A stretch of 64,000 nt of DNA from Streptomyces sp. NBC_00250 (GCF_036192275.1 NZ_CP108088.1:4031501-4095500); one strand, 5' to 3'; counted from the first letter of the stretch, positions 17,130 through 25,926 are shown. Notes: a model not told the origin generated them from the sequence alone. Numbers and translations: made by a program.

Positions 17130-17603
17130 CTAGGCGTACTGGCCGGGCTGGTAGCCACCGGCGGGCTGCTGGATCATGACGTTGGCCCGGTTGAAGGCGT
17201 TGATGAGCGCGATCTGGGAGACCAGGGCGGCGAGCTGGTCCTCGTCGAAATACTTGGCGGCGTCGGCCCAGGCCTCGTCCGTGACGCCGCCGGCGCCGTC
17301 GGCGAGGCGGGTGCCCTGTTCCGTCAGCTCCAGGGCGGCGCGCTCGGCGTCGGTGAAGACGGTGGCCTCGCGCCAGGCGGCGACGAGGTGGAGCCGTATG
17401 GGGGTCTCCCCGGCGGCGGTGGCGTCCTTGGTGTGCATGTCGAGGCAGAAGCCGCACCCGTTGATCTGGCTGGCGCGGACCCTCATCAGCTCCACGGTGG
17501 CGGCCGGCAGCGACGCGTCCGCGAGCACCTTGCCCGCCGCGATGATGTGCTTCCAGGCCTTGACGGCGACCGGGCTGTCGAACATGTTCAGGCGAGCGTT
17601 CAT
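17130..17603 (-). CDS. Carboxymuconolactone decarboxylase / AhpD-like alkylhydroperoxidase
   Basis: 157 aa from ATG 17603 with GGAGG 9 bases upstream. The redox motif INGCGFCLDMH contains the CxxC and following His of AhpD-like proteins, so a thiol-dependent peroxide-reducing role is plausible rather than decarboxylation. MNARLNMFDSPVAVKAWKHI is a typical family N-terminus. It probably forms an operon with the downstream DoxX gene. Confidence 0.88.
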   Translation of the reverse strand: MNARLNMFDSPVAVKAWKHIIAAGKVLADASLPAATVELMRVRASQINGCGFCLDMHTKDATAAGETPIRLHLVAAWREATVFTDAERAALELTEQGTRLADGAGGVTDEAWADAAKYFDEDQLAALVSQIALINAFNRANVMIQQPAGGYQPGQYA

Positions 17604-17786
17604 GGCGGGTTCCTCCGTCGTCGGTCGATGACTACACCCCCAGGACGGAACGAGCTCGCCGAGATGTGACATCCCGGAATGTGACCCGCGTCACCCCGAC
17701 TGCCGGGCCGTTGGAACAGGGTCGACCGGCCCCGGCCGGAGGGCCGTCGGGTACGGACTCCGGCGGGCAGCCCCTGTCCGCGGGAG

Positions 17787-18236
17787 CTACGGCCGGTAGT
17801 AGGCGTCGATCGGCGCGCGCGCCTCGTCGAACAGCGCCGGGCCCTCCTGCGCCACCGCCGGCCAGGCGCCCGACTGCGGGTTGAGTTCGACGAGTTGCTC
17901 GGTGGAGAGGGCATGGACGACCCGGCCGATCCCGGAGCGGACGATGCCGCCTGCACACATGCCGCAGGGCTGGCAGCTGGTGTACAGGGTGACCCGTGCG
18001 GCCGTCTCCGGGTCGAGCTCGCGGGCCGCCCAGCGGGCGAGCTTCAGTTCCGGGTGGGCGGTGATGTCGTCGTCGCGCCGCACCGTGTTGTGGGCCTCGG
18101 CGAGCACGGTGCCGTCCGGGCCGGCCAGCAGGGAGCCGTACGGTGCGTCGCCCAGGGTGACGGCACGGGCCGCGATGCCGATGGCGCGCCGCAGCAGGGT
18201 CTCGTCGGCGGTGGTGATCACGATGCGTTCCTCCAT
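17787..18236 (-). CDS. Cytidine/deoxycytidylate-type nucleoside deaminase
   Basis: 149 aa. Zinc site residues are in ITAHPELKLARWAA (His plus catalytic Glu) and TLYTSCQPCGMCAGGI (two Cys). The usual HAE is HPE here. The family includes guanine, cytosine and tRNA-adenosine deaminases; the short length and PCGMC favour a free base or nucleoside as substrate. Its start overlaps the end of the LLM oxidoreductase gene by 19 bases, so the two are translationally coupled. Confidence 0.85.
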   Translation of the reverse strand: MEERIVITTADETLLRRAIGIAARAVTLGDAPYGSLLAGPDGTVLAEAHNTVRRDDDITAHPELKLARWAARELDPETAARVTLYTSCQPCGMCAGGIVRSGIGRVVHALSTEQLVELNPQSGAWPAVAQEGPALFDEARAPIDAYYRP

Positions 18237-19147
18237 CGGGTGGCCACGGCGGTGAGCGCATGCCAGGCCCGGTCGGGCCGGCGGGTCTCCTCCGGATCTC
18301 CGTGGTACGGGTCGAACACGACGGTGTCGGCGCCGAGCAGGCGGAGCTGCTCAAGGTCGTCGAGGATCTGCTCGACGGTGCCGACGCCGGCGGGCCGTTC
18401 GGGGTCGTCGACCGGTGTGTCGGTCAGGCGAAGGGCGATGCGGGGTGCGAACGCCGGCAGCGAGTGCTCCGACAGGACCGAGCGCATCCGGGCCAGGGGG
18501 AGCCGCAGCGGGTGCCAGGCGTCGCCGAACCTGACGGTACGCCGGATCGCCGCCTCGCTGTGGCCGCCGACCCAGACGGGGACCGGGGTGTGGACCGGTG
18601 CGGGGACCGGGTGGTGGACTTGGTCATGGACCTGGTCCAGGACTTGGTCGCGGACTTGGTCGTGGACTGGGTCGTGGACCGGCGAGGACACCGCGGCCGT
18701 CGTGGTGGTCTCCGTCTGCGCGCGCCAGGCGTCCCGCAGGGTGCCCAGGTAATCGTCGGTGAGCCTGCCGCGCCGGGTGAACGGCACGCCGAGCGCCTCG
18801 AATTCCTGACGCGCCCAGCCGACGCCGACCCCGAGGACGAACCGGCCCCCACTGAGCTGCTGGAGATTGGTCGCCATGCGTGCCACCAGGAGCGGATGCC
18901 GGTAGGGAAGTACGAGAACGGTGGTGCCCAGCCGGAGCTCGGTGGTGATGCCGGCCAGCCACGACAGCGTGGTGAACGGCTCGTAGAACGGCTCCGGGTA
19001 CCGCTCGGCCACGTCCGGGGTGACGGCCACGTGATCCGACATCATCAGGAGGTCGAAGCCGAGTCCCTCCGCGGTCCGCGCCCACTCGCGCAGGACGCCG
19101 GGATCGGTCCCGGGTCCGAAGTTCGGGACGTTGACGCCTAGTTGCAT
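18218..19147 (-). CDS. LLM-class F420-dependent oxidoreductase with a tandem-repeat insertion
   Basis: 309 aa. The bacterial luciferase-like TIM barrel is clear from MQLGVNVPNFGPGTDPGVLR, GFDLLMMSDHV, LRLGTTVLVLPYRHPLLVA, GGRFVLGVGVGW and VPVWVGGHSEAAIRR. Members of this TIGR03619-like group use coenzyme F420. Residues about 156-189 are an odd insertion of V-H/D-[DP]-x tetrapeptides (VHDPVHDQVRDQVLDQ) encoded by a 12-bp tandem repeat at 18581-18682. It lies in a loop before the conserved VWVGG strand and may be tolerated. The gene is divergent from the Lrp regulator at 19241 and coupled to the deaminase. Confidence 0.88.
   Translation of the reverse strand: MQLGVNVPNFGPGTDPGVLREWARTAEGLGFDLLMMSDHVAVTPDVAERYPEPFYEPFTTLSWLAGITTELRLGTTVLVLPYRHPLLVARMATNLQQLSGGRFVLGVGVGWARQEFEALGVPFTRRGRLTDDYLGTLRDAWRAQTETTTTAAVSSPVHDPVHDQVRDQVLDQVHDQVHHPVPAPVHTPVPVWVGGHSEAAIRRTVRFGDAWHPLRLPLARMRSVLSEHSLPAFAPRIALRLTDTPVDDPERPAGVGTVEQILDDLEQLRLLGADTVVFDPYHGDPEETRRPDRAWHALTAVATRWRNAS
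18581..18682 (-). repeat. 12-bp coding tandem repeat inside LLM oxidoreductase gene
   Basis: Degenerate copies of GACCAAGTCCAT-like 12-mers encode a V-x-D-[QP] ladder. It is absent from the family consensus and suggests recent slippage expansion. Confidence 0.7.
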
Positions 19148-19240
19148 GGTCCGAGGCTATCCCTGCGACAGCGGGATACGGAACTGGAAACTCCCGGTGA
19201 TACAGGACTTCTCCCGTGCTTCTGCCGGTAGCATCGCGAT

Positions 19241-19699
19241 ATGACCGCGAATCTTGACGAAGTCGACTGGGCGATCATCGAGCAGCTGCAGCAGGAGGCC
19301 CGTATCTCCCTGAGCGAGTTGGGGAGGCGGGTGAAACTCAGCTCCTCGGCCACCACGGAGCGGGTGCGGAACCTGGAGGCGCTGGGCGTCATCACCGGCT
19401 ATCACGCCGTGGTGGACCTGACCAAGGTCGGCTATCCCGTACTCGCCGTGGTCCGGCTGAAGTACCCGGGCAACCATCACCAGCCGCTGCGGCGGCTGCT
19501 CGCCGAGCGCCGGGAGATCCTGGAGTGCCTGCGGACCACCGGCGACGACTGCTACACCCTGAAGGTGGCCGCGACCTCCATGGAACACCTGGAGACCCTC
19601 ATGGACGAGCTGGCCGGCTTCGGCAGCACGACCACCAGCGTCGTCTACAGCCGGACACTCCCCTACCGCGGACCTTCCCGAGTCCGAGACGCCGGATAA
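19241..19699 (+). CDS. Lrp/AsnC-family transcriptional regulator
   Basis: 152 aa. N-terminal HTH (VDWAIIEQLQQEARISLSEL, LSSSATTERVRNLEALGVI) and C-terminal RAM/ligand-binding domain (YPVLAVVRLKYPG, CLRTTGDDCYTLKVAATSME). It is divergent from the LLM oxidoreductase gene with a 93-base gap, so it probably controls that operon. The effector is likely an amino acid, but this cannot be read here. Confidence 0.92.
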   Translation: MTANLDEVDWAIIEQLQQEARISLSELGRRVKLSSSATTERVRNLEALGVITGYHAVVDLTKVGYPVLAVVRLKYPGNHHQPLRRLLAERREILECLRTTGDDCYTLKVAATSMEHLETLMDELAGFGSTTTSVVYSRTLPYRGPSRVRDAG

Positions 19700-19792
19700 C
19701 GGGCCGCGGAGGCGGCGAGGCCGCGAACCTCCGGAGCGGCAGTCGGCGAGGCGGCGAACGTCCGGAGCGGTCGCCGGGCCCGCGCCTCAGTC

Positions 19793-20008
19793 GTACGCCT
19801 CGCCGTCGTCGCCCTGGACGCGGGCCCCGCCGCCCAGCGCGCGGGCGACCGTCCGGAGCACGGCGAGAGTGGCCGGGTCCGGGTTCTTGACGACGACCCG
19901 GCGCAGCGGTTCTACGAGCGGCACGGCTTCGTCGCGGTGGAGCGGACGGACGGACAGCGCAACGAGGAACGCGAGCCGGACGTCCGCTACTCCTGGCGGC
20001 CCCGCTGA
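19793..20008 (+). pseudogene. C-terminal remnant of a GNAT acetyltransferase
   Basis: The frame ending at TGA 20006-20008 reads RFYERHGFVAVERTDGQRNE and then PDVRYSWRP, the hallmark C-terminus of GNAT enzymes (alpha4-beta6). Upstream in this frame there is no acetyl-CoA motif A, no start and no ribosome-binding site, so the gene has lost most of its length. The opposite-strand frame here (19787-20023) is probably only its shadow. Confidence 0.6.
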
Positions 20009-20017
20009 AGCAGCGTT

Positions 20018-20054
20018 CGGCACCGTTCCGCCTGCGGCAGGCGGAACGGTGCCG
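20018..20054. terminator. Perfect 18-bp hairpin between two gene remnants
   Basis: CGGCACCGTTCCGCCTGC and its exact complement, separated by one base, form a very strong stem. It may serve both converging fragments. Confidence 0.75.
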
Positions 20055-20089
20055 ACTGGTCCCGGGAGGCGCCCCGGCGCCCGGCGGTG

Positions 20090-20191
20090 TCAGCAGATCG
20101 CGCCGGGCCGGGCCTCGGTGGCCTTGAGCAGATCCCGCACCAGGCCGAAGTCGATGTTCTCCGGCCTGCGGAACCGCAGGCATCCCCCCTT
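20090..20191 (-). pseudogene. C-terminal remnant of a DUF1801-like protein
   Basis: Leftward frame ending at TGA 20090-20092 reads KGGCLRFRRPENIDFGLVRD and ends with RPGAIC. This looks like the C-terminal strand-helix of DUF1801 (YdhG/iron-chaperone-like) proteins. The homologous part begins exactly at the stop of the upstream methyltransferase gene, suggesting a deletion that joined the two. No start codon with a ribosome-binding site remains. Confidence 0.5.
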
Positions 20192-20969
20192 AGGCCCGGG
20201 CCTTGTCCGACGGTGGTGCCTCGGCGACGAAGAAGAGGAAGCCGATCTTGGTCGAGAGGGCCTGGAACTCGTCGGGGAACAGCTCGCGGGCGGCCGGGTC
20301 GGGCTGCGGCTCGCTGATGACGGTCAGGCGGAAGCCCGCGGCCGCGAAGGCGTCGGTCATGGCGTGCAGCGGCCTGCGCCAGAAGGTCAGTGGGACGGTC
20401 TTCCCGTTGAAGTTGAAGTCGCTGGTGTAGCTGGTGGTCGCGAAGTAGTCGGGTCGGGGGTCCTGGATCGCGTAGTCCACGAAGGGGTGCTGCACGGACA
20501 CGATCAGGCGGCCGCCGGGCCTGAGGACGCGGCGCAGCTCGGTCAGCGTCGGCCCCCAGTCCTCCAGGTAGTGCAGCACCAGCGACGCGACCACGTCGTC
20601 GAACGCGTCGTCGTCGAACGGCAGGGGGTCTGCCAGGTCGACCACGTGCAGGGCCGTGTCGGCACCGAGCCGCCGCCTGGCCAGCTCCAGCATCCCGGCG
20701 CTGGAGTCGATGCCGGTGACGTCGGCGCCTCGGTCGCGCAGTGCCGCGGACAGGGGACCCGAGCCGCAGCCGGCGTCCAGGATCCGACGGCCGGCCACGT
20801 CTCCGGCGAGGGCCAGCACCGCGGGCCGCTCGTAGTACGCGTTCAGGAGGTTGTTGTCGTTCTCCGCCGTGTACGCCTCGGCGAAGCTGTCGTAGTCGTT
20901 CGCCTGGGCGGGATCTGCCGCCGTTGCAGGCTGGGCGAGGGTCTCGGTCATGTCGGTGGCTCGGTCCAT
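20190..20969 (-). CDS. SAM-dependent methyltransferase (class I)
   Basis: About 259 aa; ATG 20969 is chosen, with GTG 20972 and ATG 20951 possible. Motif I ILDAGCGSGPLSAAL binds SAM, followed by VTGIDSSAGMLELARRRLG, FDDDAFDDVVASLVLHYLED and LRPGGRLIVSVQHPFVDY, typical of UbiE/Methyltransf_11 enzymes. The acceptor is unknown. Its stop codon abuts the DUF1801-like remnant. Confidence 0.88.
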   Translation of the reverse strand: MDRATDMTETLAQPATAADPAQANDYDSFAEAYTAENDNNLLNAYYERPAVLALAGDVAGRRILDAGCGSGPLSAALRDRGADVTGIDSSAGMLELARRRLGADTALHVVDLADPLPFDDDAFDDVVASLVLHYLEDWGPTLTELRRVLRPGGRLIVSVQHPFVDYAIQDPRPDYFATTSYTSDFNFNGKTVPLTFWRRPLHAMTDAFAAAGFRLTVISEPQPDPAARELFPDEFQALSTKIGFLFFVAEAPPSDKARA

Positions 20970-21042
20970 CACCGCAGCCTACGGTTTCACATGATCCGCC
21001 GGACAGGAGCGGTGAGTTGCGGCTGTCCGGCCGCCGCCGGGA

Positions 21043-21594
21043 TCAGACTCCGACGGCTCCGTCGATCCGTTCCCGGATCAGGTCGGCGTGTCCGTTGTGA
21101 CGGGCGTACTCCTCGATCATGTGAATGAGCACCCAGCGCAGGGAGACCGTGCCGCGCCACGCGTCCCGCCCCTCGACGTCCAGGTGCGCGGCCCCGGTCA
21201 CGAAGGCTTCCGCGAAGGCGACTTCGTCGTGCCAGGCCGTCCAGGACTCCTCGACGGTATCGGGTTCGGGGCCGCTGCCGTCGAAGTCGCCCTCGGGGGT
21301 TTCCGGCGAGGAGAAGCGCAGCTCGATGTCCTGCCCGGCGAGGACGGACCGGAACCAGCGGCGTTCCACGTCGGCGAGGTGCCGGACGAGGCCGAGCAGG
21401 GAGAGTGAGGACGGGGGCACGGAACGCAGGGCCAACTCCGCCTCCAGCCCTGAGCACTTCAGCTTCAGGGTGGCCCGCTGGGCGTCCAGCATCGCGACGA
21501 GCATGGCCCGCTCGTCACCGGTCGCGGGGCCGCTGAACCGGCCCTCGCTGCCGGCGCCGGTGAACAGTTCGATGCGTCGGTCGGGAATCTTCAT
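21043..21594 (-). CDS. DinB-family (DUF664) protein
   Basis: 183 aa from ATG 21594. LGLVRHLADVERRWFRSVL and the closing signature HMIEEYARHNGHADLIRERI give the histidines of the DinB/DUF664 four-helix bundle, which usually binds a metal and may act with a bacillithiol- or mycothiol-like thiol. It faces away from the kinase-MFS gene, with 214 bases between the starts. Confidence 0.88.
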   Translation of the reverse strand: MKIPDRRIELFTGAGSEGRFSGPATGDERAMLVAMLDAQRATLKLKCSGLEAELALRSVPPSSLSLLGLVRHLADVERRWFRSVLAGQDIELRFSSPETPEGDFDGSGPEPDTVEESWTAWHDEVAFAEAFVTGAAHLDVEGRDAWRGTVSLRWVLIHMIEEYARHNGHADLIRERIDGAVGV

Positions 21595-21808
21595 GCCCGC
21601 ATCATGATCTCCGGATGGCCGGCCGCGGAAGCGCGAGCCGCCCGAGAAGGCGATGGAGGAGCGCCGTCGCGCGCCCCTACCGTGCAGCCGAACCGAGCCG
21701 TCCGGCCGAGGACTTGGCGTTGACCACCGTGCGGGACCTCCCGCCCGCTCCGACGGCGAGATCATCCGTTCCCCCGCCTGCGCCGAACGCCTCGGATAGA
21801 TTTCCGAC

Positions 21809-24283
21809 GTGGACGCGCTGACCCCTGAAGACCCGACGTACGTGGGCCCGTACCGCCTCATCGCCCGTCTGGGGGCGGGCGGCATGGGGCTCGTCTACCT
21901 CGGCCGCTCCGACATGGGCCGTACGGTCGCGGTCAAGGTCGTACAGGCCGAGTTCGCCGCCCAGCCCGAGTTCCGCAGGCGCTTCGCCCGCGAGGTCGCG
22001 GCGGCCCGGCGGGTGGGCGGGAACTGGACGGCGGATGTCCTCGACGCGGACACGGACACCGAGGTCGCGGTGCCGTGGGTGGCCACGCAGTACATCGCCG
22101 GGCCCGACCTGACCAGTGTCGTCGCCCGCGACTTCGGCCCGCTGCCCGAGCACTCGGTGCGCGTCCTCGCCAACCGGCTCGCGCTCGCGCTGCAGGTCGT
22201 GCACGACGCGGGCCTGATCCACCGCGACCTCAAGCCGTCCAACGTCCTGGTGACGGTGGACGGGCCCCGCGTCATCGACTTCGGCATCGCGCGGGCGATG
22301 GACAGCCTGGCCGGAGACAGCCTGCACACCCGCACCGGCATGCTGATCGGCTCGCCCGGCTTCATGTCGCCGGAGCAGGTCCGGGGCCTCGAACTCACCC
22401 CCGCCAGCGATGTGTTCTGCCTCGGTGCCGTCCTCGTGTACGCCTCCACCGGGCGTCTCCTCTTCGGCGCCACCGACACCGGCCTGAACGCGCACCTCTT
22501 CCGGGTCGCCGAGGAGGAGCCCGACCTCACGAACGTACCGGATTCCCTCCTCGGTCTCGTACGGACCTGTCTGGAGAAGGACCCGGCCAAGCGGCCCACT
22601 CCTCCGCAGATCGCCGCACAGACGGGCGGGGACGACGGCGGGGTCTGGCTTCCGGGGGAGGTGCTGGTCCAACTGGGGCGCCATGCGGCCCAGTTGCTGG
22701 ACTATGTCCCCGCCGCTCGTGCCGAAGCGTCCCCGGCCTCTCCCGTGACGGAGTCGGCTTCCGGCACTCCGGCCTCCCCTGCGTACGCCCCGGCTTCCCC
22801 GGCCCTCCCCGCCTACACCCCGACCACGCCGTCCACCCCGGCGCCCGTCTCCGCTCCCGCCTCCACCCCGCCTCCCTTCTCCGCCTCGGCCCCGACCGCT
22901 CCGGCCCACGGCGTACCCGCTCCGTCGCCCCGCCGCCGGGGAACCCTGGCGGTGATCGTGCTGGCACAGCTGGCGGCGCTGTTCGGGGCGACGGCCGGGC
23001 ATCAGGACTACTACGAACACGACAGCCCGGAGTCGTACGCCTTCGGGGTCACCTTCGCCGCACTGCTGTTCCTCGGCGGGCACCTCGCCGACCGCGTCGG
23101 CGGCAGACGGACGTTGGTCATCGGTCTTTCGGGACTCGCGGTGGCCTCGGTGCTCGGCATCGCGAGCGCCGGCGCAGACCTCACCGTGCTGATCACGGCC
23201 CGTGTCCTGCAGGGCGGCTTCGGGGCGCTGGTGACGGCGGCGGCGCTGGCCCTGGTGTCCACCGCCTTCCCCGAACAGAAGGGACGGCGGAAGGCCTTCG
23301 GGGTCTACGCCTCGGTCAGCCTCGGCGGGCCGGCGCTCCCGATGGTCACGACCGGGGCGATGGGCTGGGGCCCGGCCCTGGGCATCGTCGTGATCCTCGC
23401 CCTGATCTCCCTGGCCGCCTCACGCGTCCTGCCGCTCGACCGCCCGGACCGCACCGGCACGCGGTTCGACGTGCCGGGCATCCTGCTCGGCACCCTCGGG
23501 GTCGGCGCCCTCGGCTACGGCTTCGCCAACGTGTCGCCGAACTGGAACAACCCCCTGGTCATCGGCCCGCTCGTGGTGGGCCTCCTCCTGTGTGCGGCCT
23601 TCCTGTGGCGGCAGAGCGTCGCGTCGAGCCCGCTCCTTCCGTCGTACGCCCTCAAGGAGCGAAACAGGCTCGGCGGCTTCCTCACCATGCTGCTCGCCGC
23701 CGTCGGCGTCCTCGCCCTGGTCCCGGCCCTGACCCGCATCCTGATGTGGTCCTTCGGCCATTCCGTGGCCGAGACCGGGCTGGCCATGCTGCCCATGGTC
23801 GTCGCGATCGCCCTCAGTGCCTCCCTGATCGCCCCCCGTCTGCTGAACCGCTCCGTGGCCCCGCGAGTCCTCATCGCCTCGGGCCTGGTGATCACCCCGT
23901 TCGGGGTGGCCCTGGGCATCTTCGGCATCGAGAACGGCGGCGGGAACGCTCTGCTGCAGCCCTCCATGATCCTCGCGGGCCTGGGTGCCGGCCTGGCCTT
24001 CATGCCGATCTTCGCCACCGTGACCGCCCCCGAGACCGCCGCCGTCATCGCCCCCGTGACCGCCGCCGGGCCCGACCGGTACGCGGGCGGCGCCTCGGCC
24101 GCCCTCCTCACCGCTCAGGCGGTGGGTGGCGGCCTCGGCGCGGCGCTGGTCGGCGGTATCGACGCACCTCCCTGGTGGGCGGTCCTCTGCACGCTCCTCG
24201 CGGCCCTGACCGCCGGTCTGACGGTGACGGGCAGGGGCCTTGTGCCTCCCGGCGAACAGCTCGCGCCGAACCACCGGCCGTGA
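21809..24283 (+). CDS. Fusion of a Ser/Thr protein kinase and an MFS transporter
   Basis: 824 aa from GTG 21809. Residues 14-275 are a Hanks-type kinase: Gly loop LGAGGMGLVYLG, VAVKVV lysine near 43, catalytic loop HRDLKPSN near 138, DFGIA near 157 and SPEQ in the activation segment, so it looks active. Residues about 300-375 are a Pro/Ala/Ser/Thr linker. From about 378 there are 12-14 hydrophobic segments of the MFS DHA2 drug-exporter type, with LFLGGHLADRVGGRRT as the loop 2-3 motif. The sensor domain usual in such kinases is replaced by a transporter. The first MFS segment (VIVLAQLAALFGATAGHQDY) lacks the expected acidic residue of DHA2 helix 1. Substrate and phosphorylation targets are unknown. 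Confidence 0.9.
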   Translation: MDALTPEDPTYVGPYRLIARLGAGGMGLVYLGRSDMGRTVAVKVVQAEFAAQPEFRRRFAREVAAARRVGGNWTADVLDADTDTEVAVPWVATQYIAGPDLTSVVARDFGPLPEHSVRVLANRLALALQVVHDAGLIHRDLKPSNVLVTVDGPRVIDFGIARAMDSLAGDSLHTRTGMLIGSPGFMSPEQVRGLELTPASDVFCLGAVLVYASTGRLLFGATDTGLNAHLFRVAEEEPDLTNVPDSLLGLVRTCLEKDPAKRPTPPQIAAQTGGDDGGVWLPGEVLVQLGRHAAQLLDYVPAARAEASPASPVTESASGTPASPAYAPASPALPAYTPTTPSTPAPVSAPASTPPPFSASAPTAPAHGVPAPSPRRRGTLAVIVLAQLAALFGATAGHQDYYEHDSPESYAFGVTFAALLFLGGHLADRVGGRRTLVIGLSGLAVASVLGIASAGADLTVLITARVLQGGFGALVTAAALALVSTAFPEQKGRRKAFGVYASVSLGGPALPMVTTGAMGWGPALGIVVILALISLAASRVLPLDRPDRTGTRFDVPGILLGTLGVGALGYGFANVSPNWNNPLVIGPLVVGLLLCAAFLWRQSVASSPLLPSYALKERNRLGGFLTMLLAAVGVLALVPALTRILMWSFGHSVAETGLAMLPMVVAIALSASLIAPRLLNRSVAPRVLIASGLVITPFGVALGIFGIENGGGNALLQPSMILAGLGAGLAFMPIFATVTAPETAAVIAPVTAAGPDRYAGGASAALLTAQAVGGGLGAALVGGIDAPPWWAVLCTLLAALTAGLTVTGRGLVPPGEQLAPNHRP

Positions 24284-24296
24284 GGAGAGGGACGTC

Positions 24297-25178
24297 TCAG
24301 ACGAGGTTCGTCAGGAGTTCCGCGAAGATCCGTGGACGGCTGAAGTAGCCGACGTGCGAAGCCGTGAGGGTGTGCACGTCGAAGGGGTGGTGCGGGGTCA
24401 GCGCGTCCGCCGTGCGGATCATGTGGTCCTGGACCGCCAGGGGAAGGCTCCGGTCGGCGGTGAGCCGGACGTACGTGTGCGGCACCCGCCCCCACGTGTC
24501 GGCCCGGACCAGCGCCCCCGGTTCCATCGCCGAGTAGGTCTCGTCCGGGTCCAGGGAGTCGATCAGCAGCCGGAACTGGTGGTCGGTCGAGTCGGCCATG
24601 ACGGCGGCCTTCAGCGCCGCGAACACGTCCGGATCGGTGTGGGCGGCCCGCCAGTTCAGCCGGACGACGCCCGGATCGCGTACGCCCGGCACGGCGATCC
24701 GGGCCACCGCGGCGTCCAGGAGGTTGTCGTCGACGACGTCCCAGGGCTCGGTGAGCATGGCCGGATCGCTGAGGCAGAGCGCGGAGAGGTAGACCACCCG
24801 GTCGATCAGCTCCGGTGCGGTGTTGGCGACGGCGCTGATCGTCAGGCCGCCGAGGCTGTTGCCGACCAGGACGATCGGCCCCGACGCGGCGAGCCGCCGC
24901 AGGGTGTCCACCACGTGGCGCACATTGTCCTTCAGCGTGACCCCGCGCAGCGCGGAGGGCGCGGCGGCAAGGGCCGTGACGTCCTGGGGCTGCCGGTAGT
25001 AGGCGGCAGGGGTGTCGGCGAAGTCGCCGTGACCGGGCAGGTCGACGGCGTGGGAGCGGTATCCGAGCAGGGCCAGCTCGTTCTGCAGCGGGCCCCAGGC
25101 CCGGGCGTTGCTGGAGCCGCCGTGAACACATACGAAAACGGGGCGCGAGTCTGCGCGCATGGTGAAGTTCCTCGTCAT
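24297..25178 (-). CDS. Alpha/beta hydrolase
   Basis: 293 aa. PVFVCVHGGSSNARAWGPLQ provides the oxyanion region, LVGNSLGGL the nucleophile elbow (Ser in GNSLG), and TASHVGYFSRPR the catalytic His. It belongs to the salicylate/methyl-ester esterase-like group (EST/PIR7-like); the substrate is unknown. It is convergent with the kinase-MFS gene (13-base gap). Confidence 0.88.
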   Translation of the reverse strand: MTRNFTMRADSRPVFVCVHGGSSNARAWGPLQNELALLGYRSHAVDLPGHGDFADTPAAYYRQPQDVTALAAAPSALRGVTLKDNVRHVVDTLRRLAASGPIVLVGNSLGGLTISAVANTAPELIDRVVYLSALCLSDPAMLTEPWDVVDDNLLDAAVARIAVPGVRDPGVVRLNWRAAHTDPDVFAALKAAVMADSTDHQFRLLIDSLDPDETYSAMEPGALVRADTWGRVPHTYVRLTADRSLPLAVQDHMIRTADALTPHHPFDVHTLTASHVGYFSRPRIFAELLTNLV

Positions 25179-25386
25179 CCTGAGGTGAAGTGTGAGCGGT
25201 GGACCTGGGCGTGGGACCCCGTGCCGACGGCGGCCGGCATCGCGGTCAGCGCGTCGACCGGCCGCGCAGGGACTGCCAGTTGTGGATGACGGAACACATG
25301 CGGGTGACCGTAACAGCAGGAGCCGGGTGCCGTCAGGGAATTAACGGCCGTGCGGCCCGGACCGCGCTGGTGCACACTTCCTCATC

Positions 25387-25926
25387 ATGGATTCCACGAT
25401 GGACGAGTTGCGGCGCCTTCGGTCCGGGCCGGGAGCCGAGGACGACCAGTCGCTTCCGTTCCTCGTGCGCGTCCGGTTCACCGCCGAGGATCCGGCTCAG
25501 GTCGTCTCCCGTGCGCGTGCGGTGTTGACGGGCGTGGTGGAGCAGGTGGGCGACTGGCCTGCCTTCGACCGCTGGCCGCAGCTGCTGCCGACGTGGTTCG
25601 TCCAGCGGTGCGCGCCCGAACACCCGGAGCCGGAGCACGGTGAGCCCGTCGATGCCGAGGCATGGATGCGGCGATGGCAGGCGATGACGCCGGAACAGAA
25701 AGCAGCCCTCAGCCAGGGGCCGTGGACGCTTTCGGGCTGGCTGGACTGCTTCGACCCGACCGAGGAAGGGAGGGGTGACGATCGCAGCTGGTGGTGGTGG
25801 CACGCCGGAACCGATGAGTCCGGCGGCTGGGTGCAGGTGGTCACCACCGGCTGGCCGTTCGGCAGCGGTTCGCTGACCTGGCTGATCGAGGCCTGCGGTG
25901 GTGCGGATCTCGTCCACGGGCCCTGA
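25387..25926 (+). CDS. Protein of unknown function, Trp-rich
   Basis: 179 aa. No signal peptide or membrane segment. It contains a run of tryptophans (DRSWWWWHAGTDESGGWVQV) and WLDCFDPTEEGRGDD, with no recognised family. Codon use is normal for the genome, so it is probably a real gene. ATG 25387 has no clear ribosome-binding site; ATG 25399 is an alternative. Confidence 0.65.
   Translation: MDSTMDELRRLRSGPGAEDDQSLPFLVRVRFTAEDPAQVVSRARAVLTGVVEQVGDWPAFDRWPQLLPTWFVQRCAPEHPEPEHGEPVDAEAWMRRWQAMTPEQKAALSQGPWTLSGWLDCFDPTEEGRGDDRSWWWWHAGTDESGGWVQVVTTGWPFGSGSLTWLIEACGGADLVHGP

Noticed and set aside
19787-20023. 78-codon minus-strand frame opposite the GNAT remnant
   Set aside because: No family match; the plus strand carries a recognisable GNAT end.
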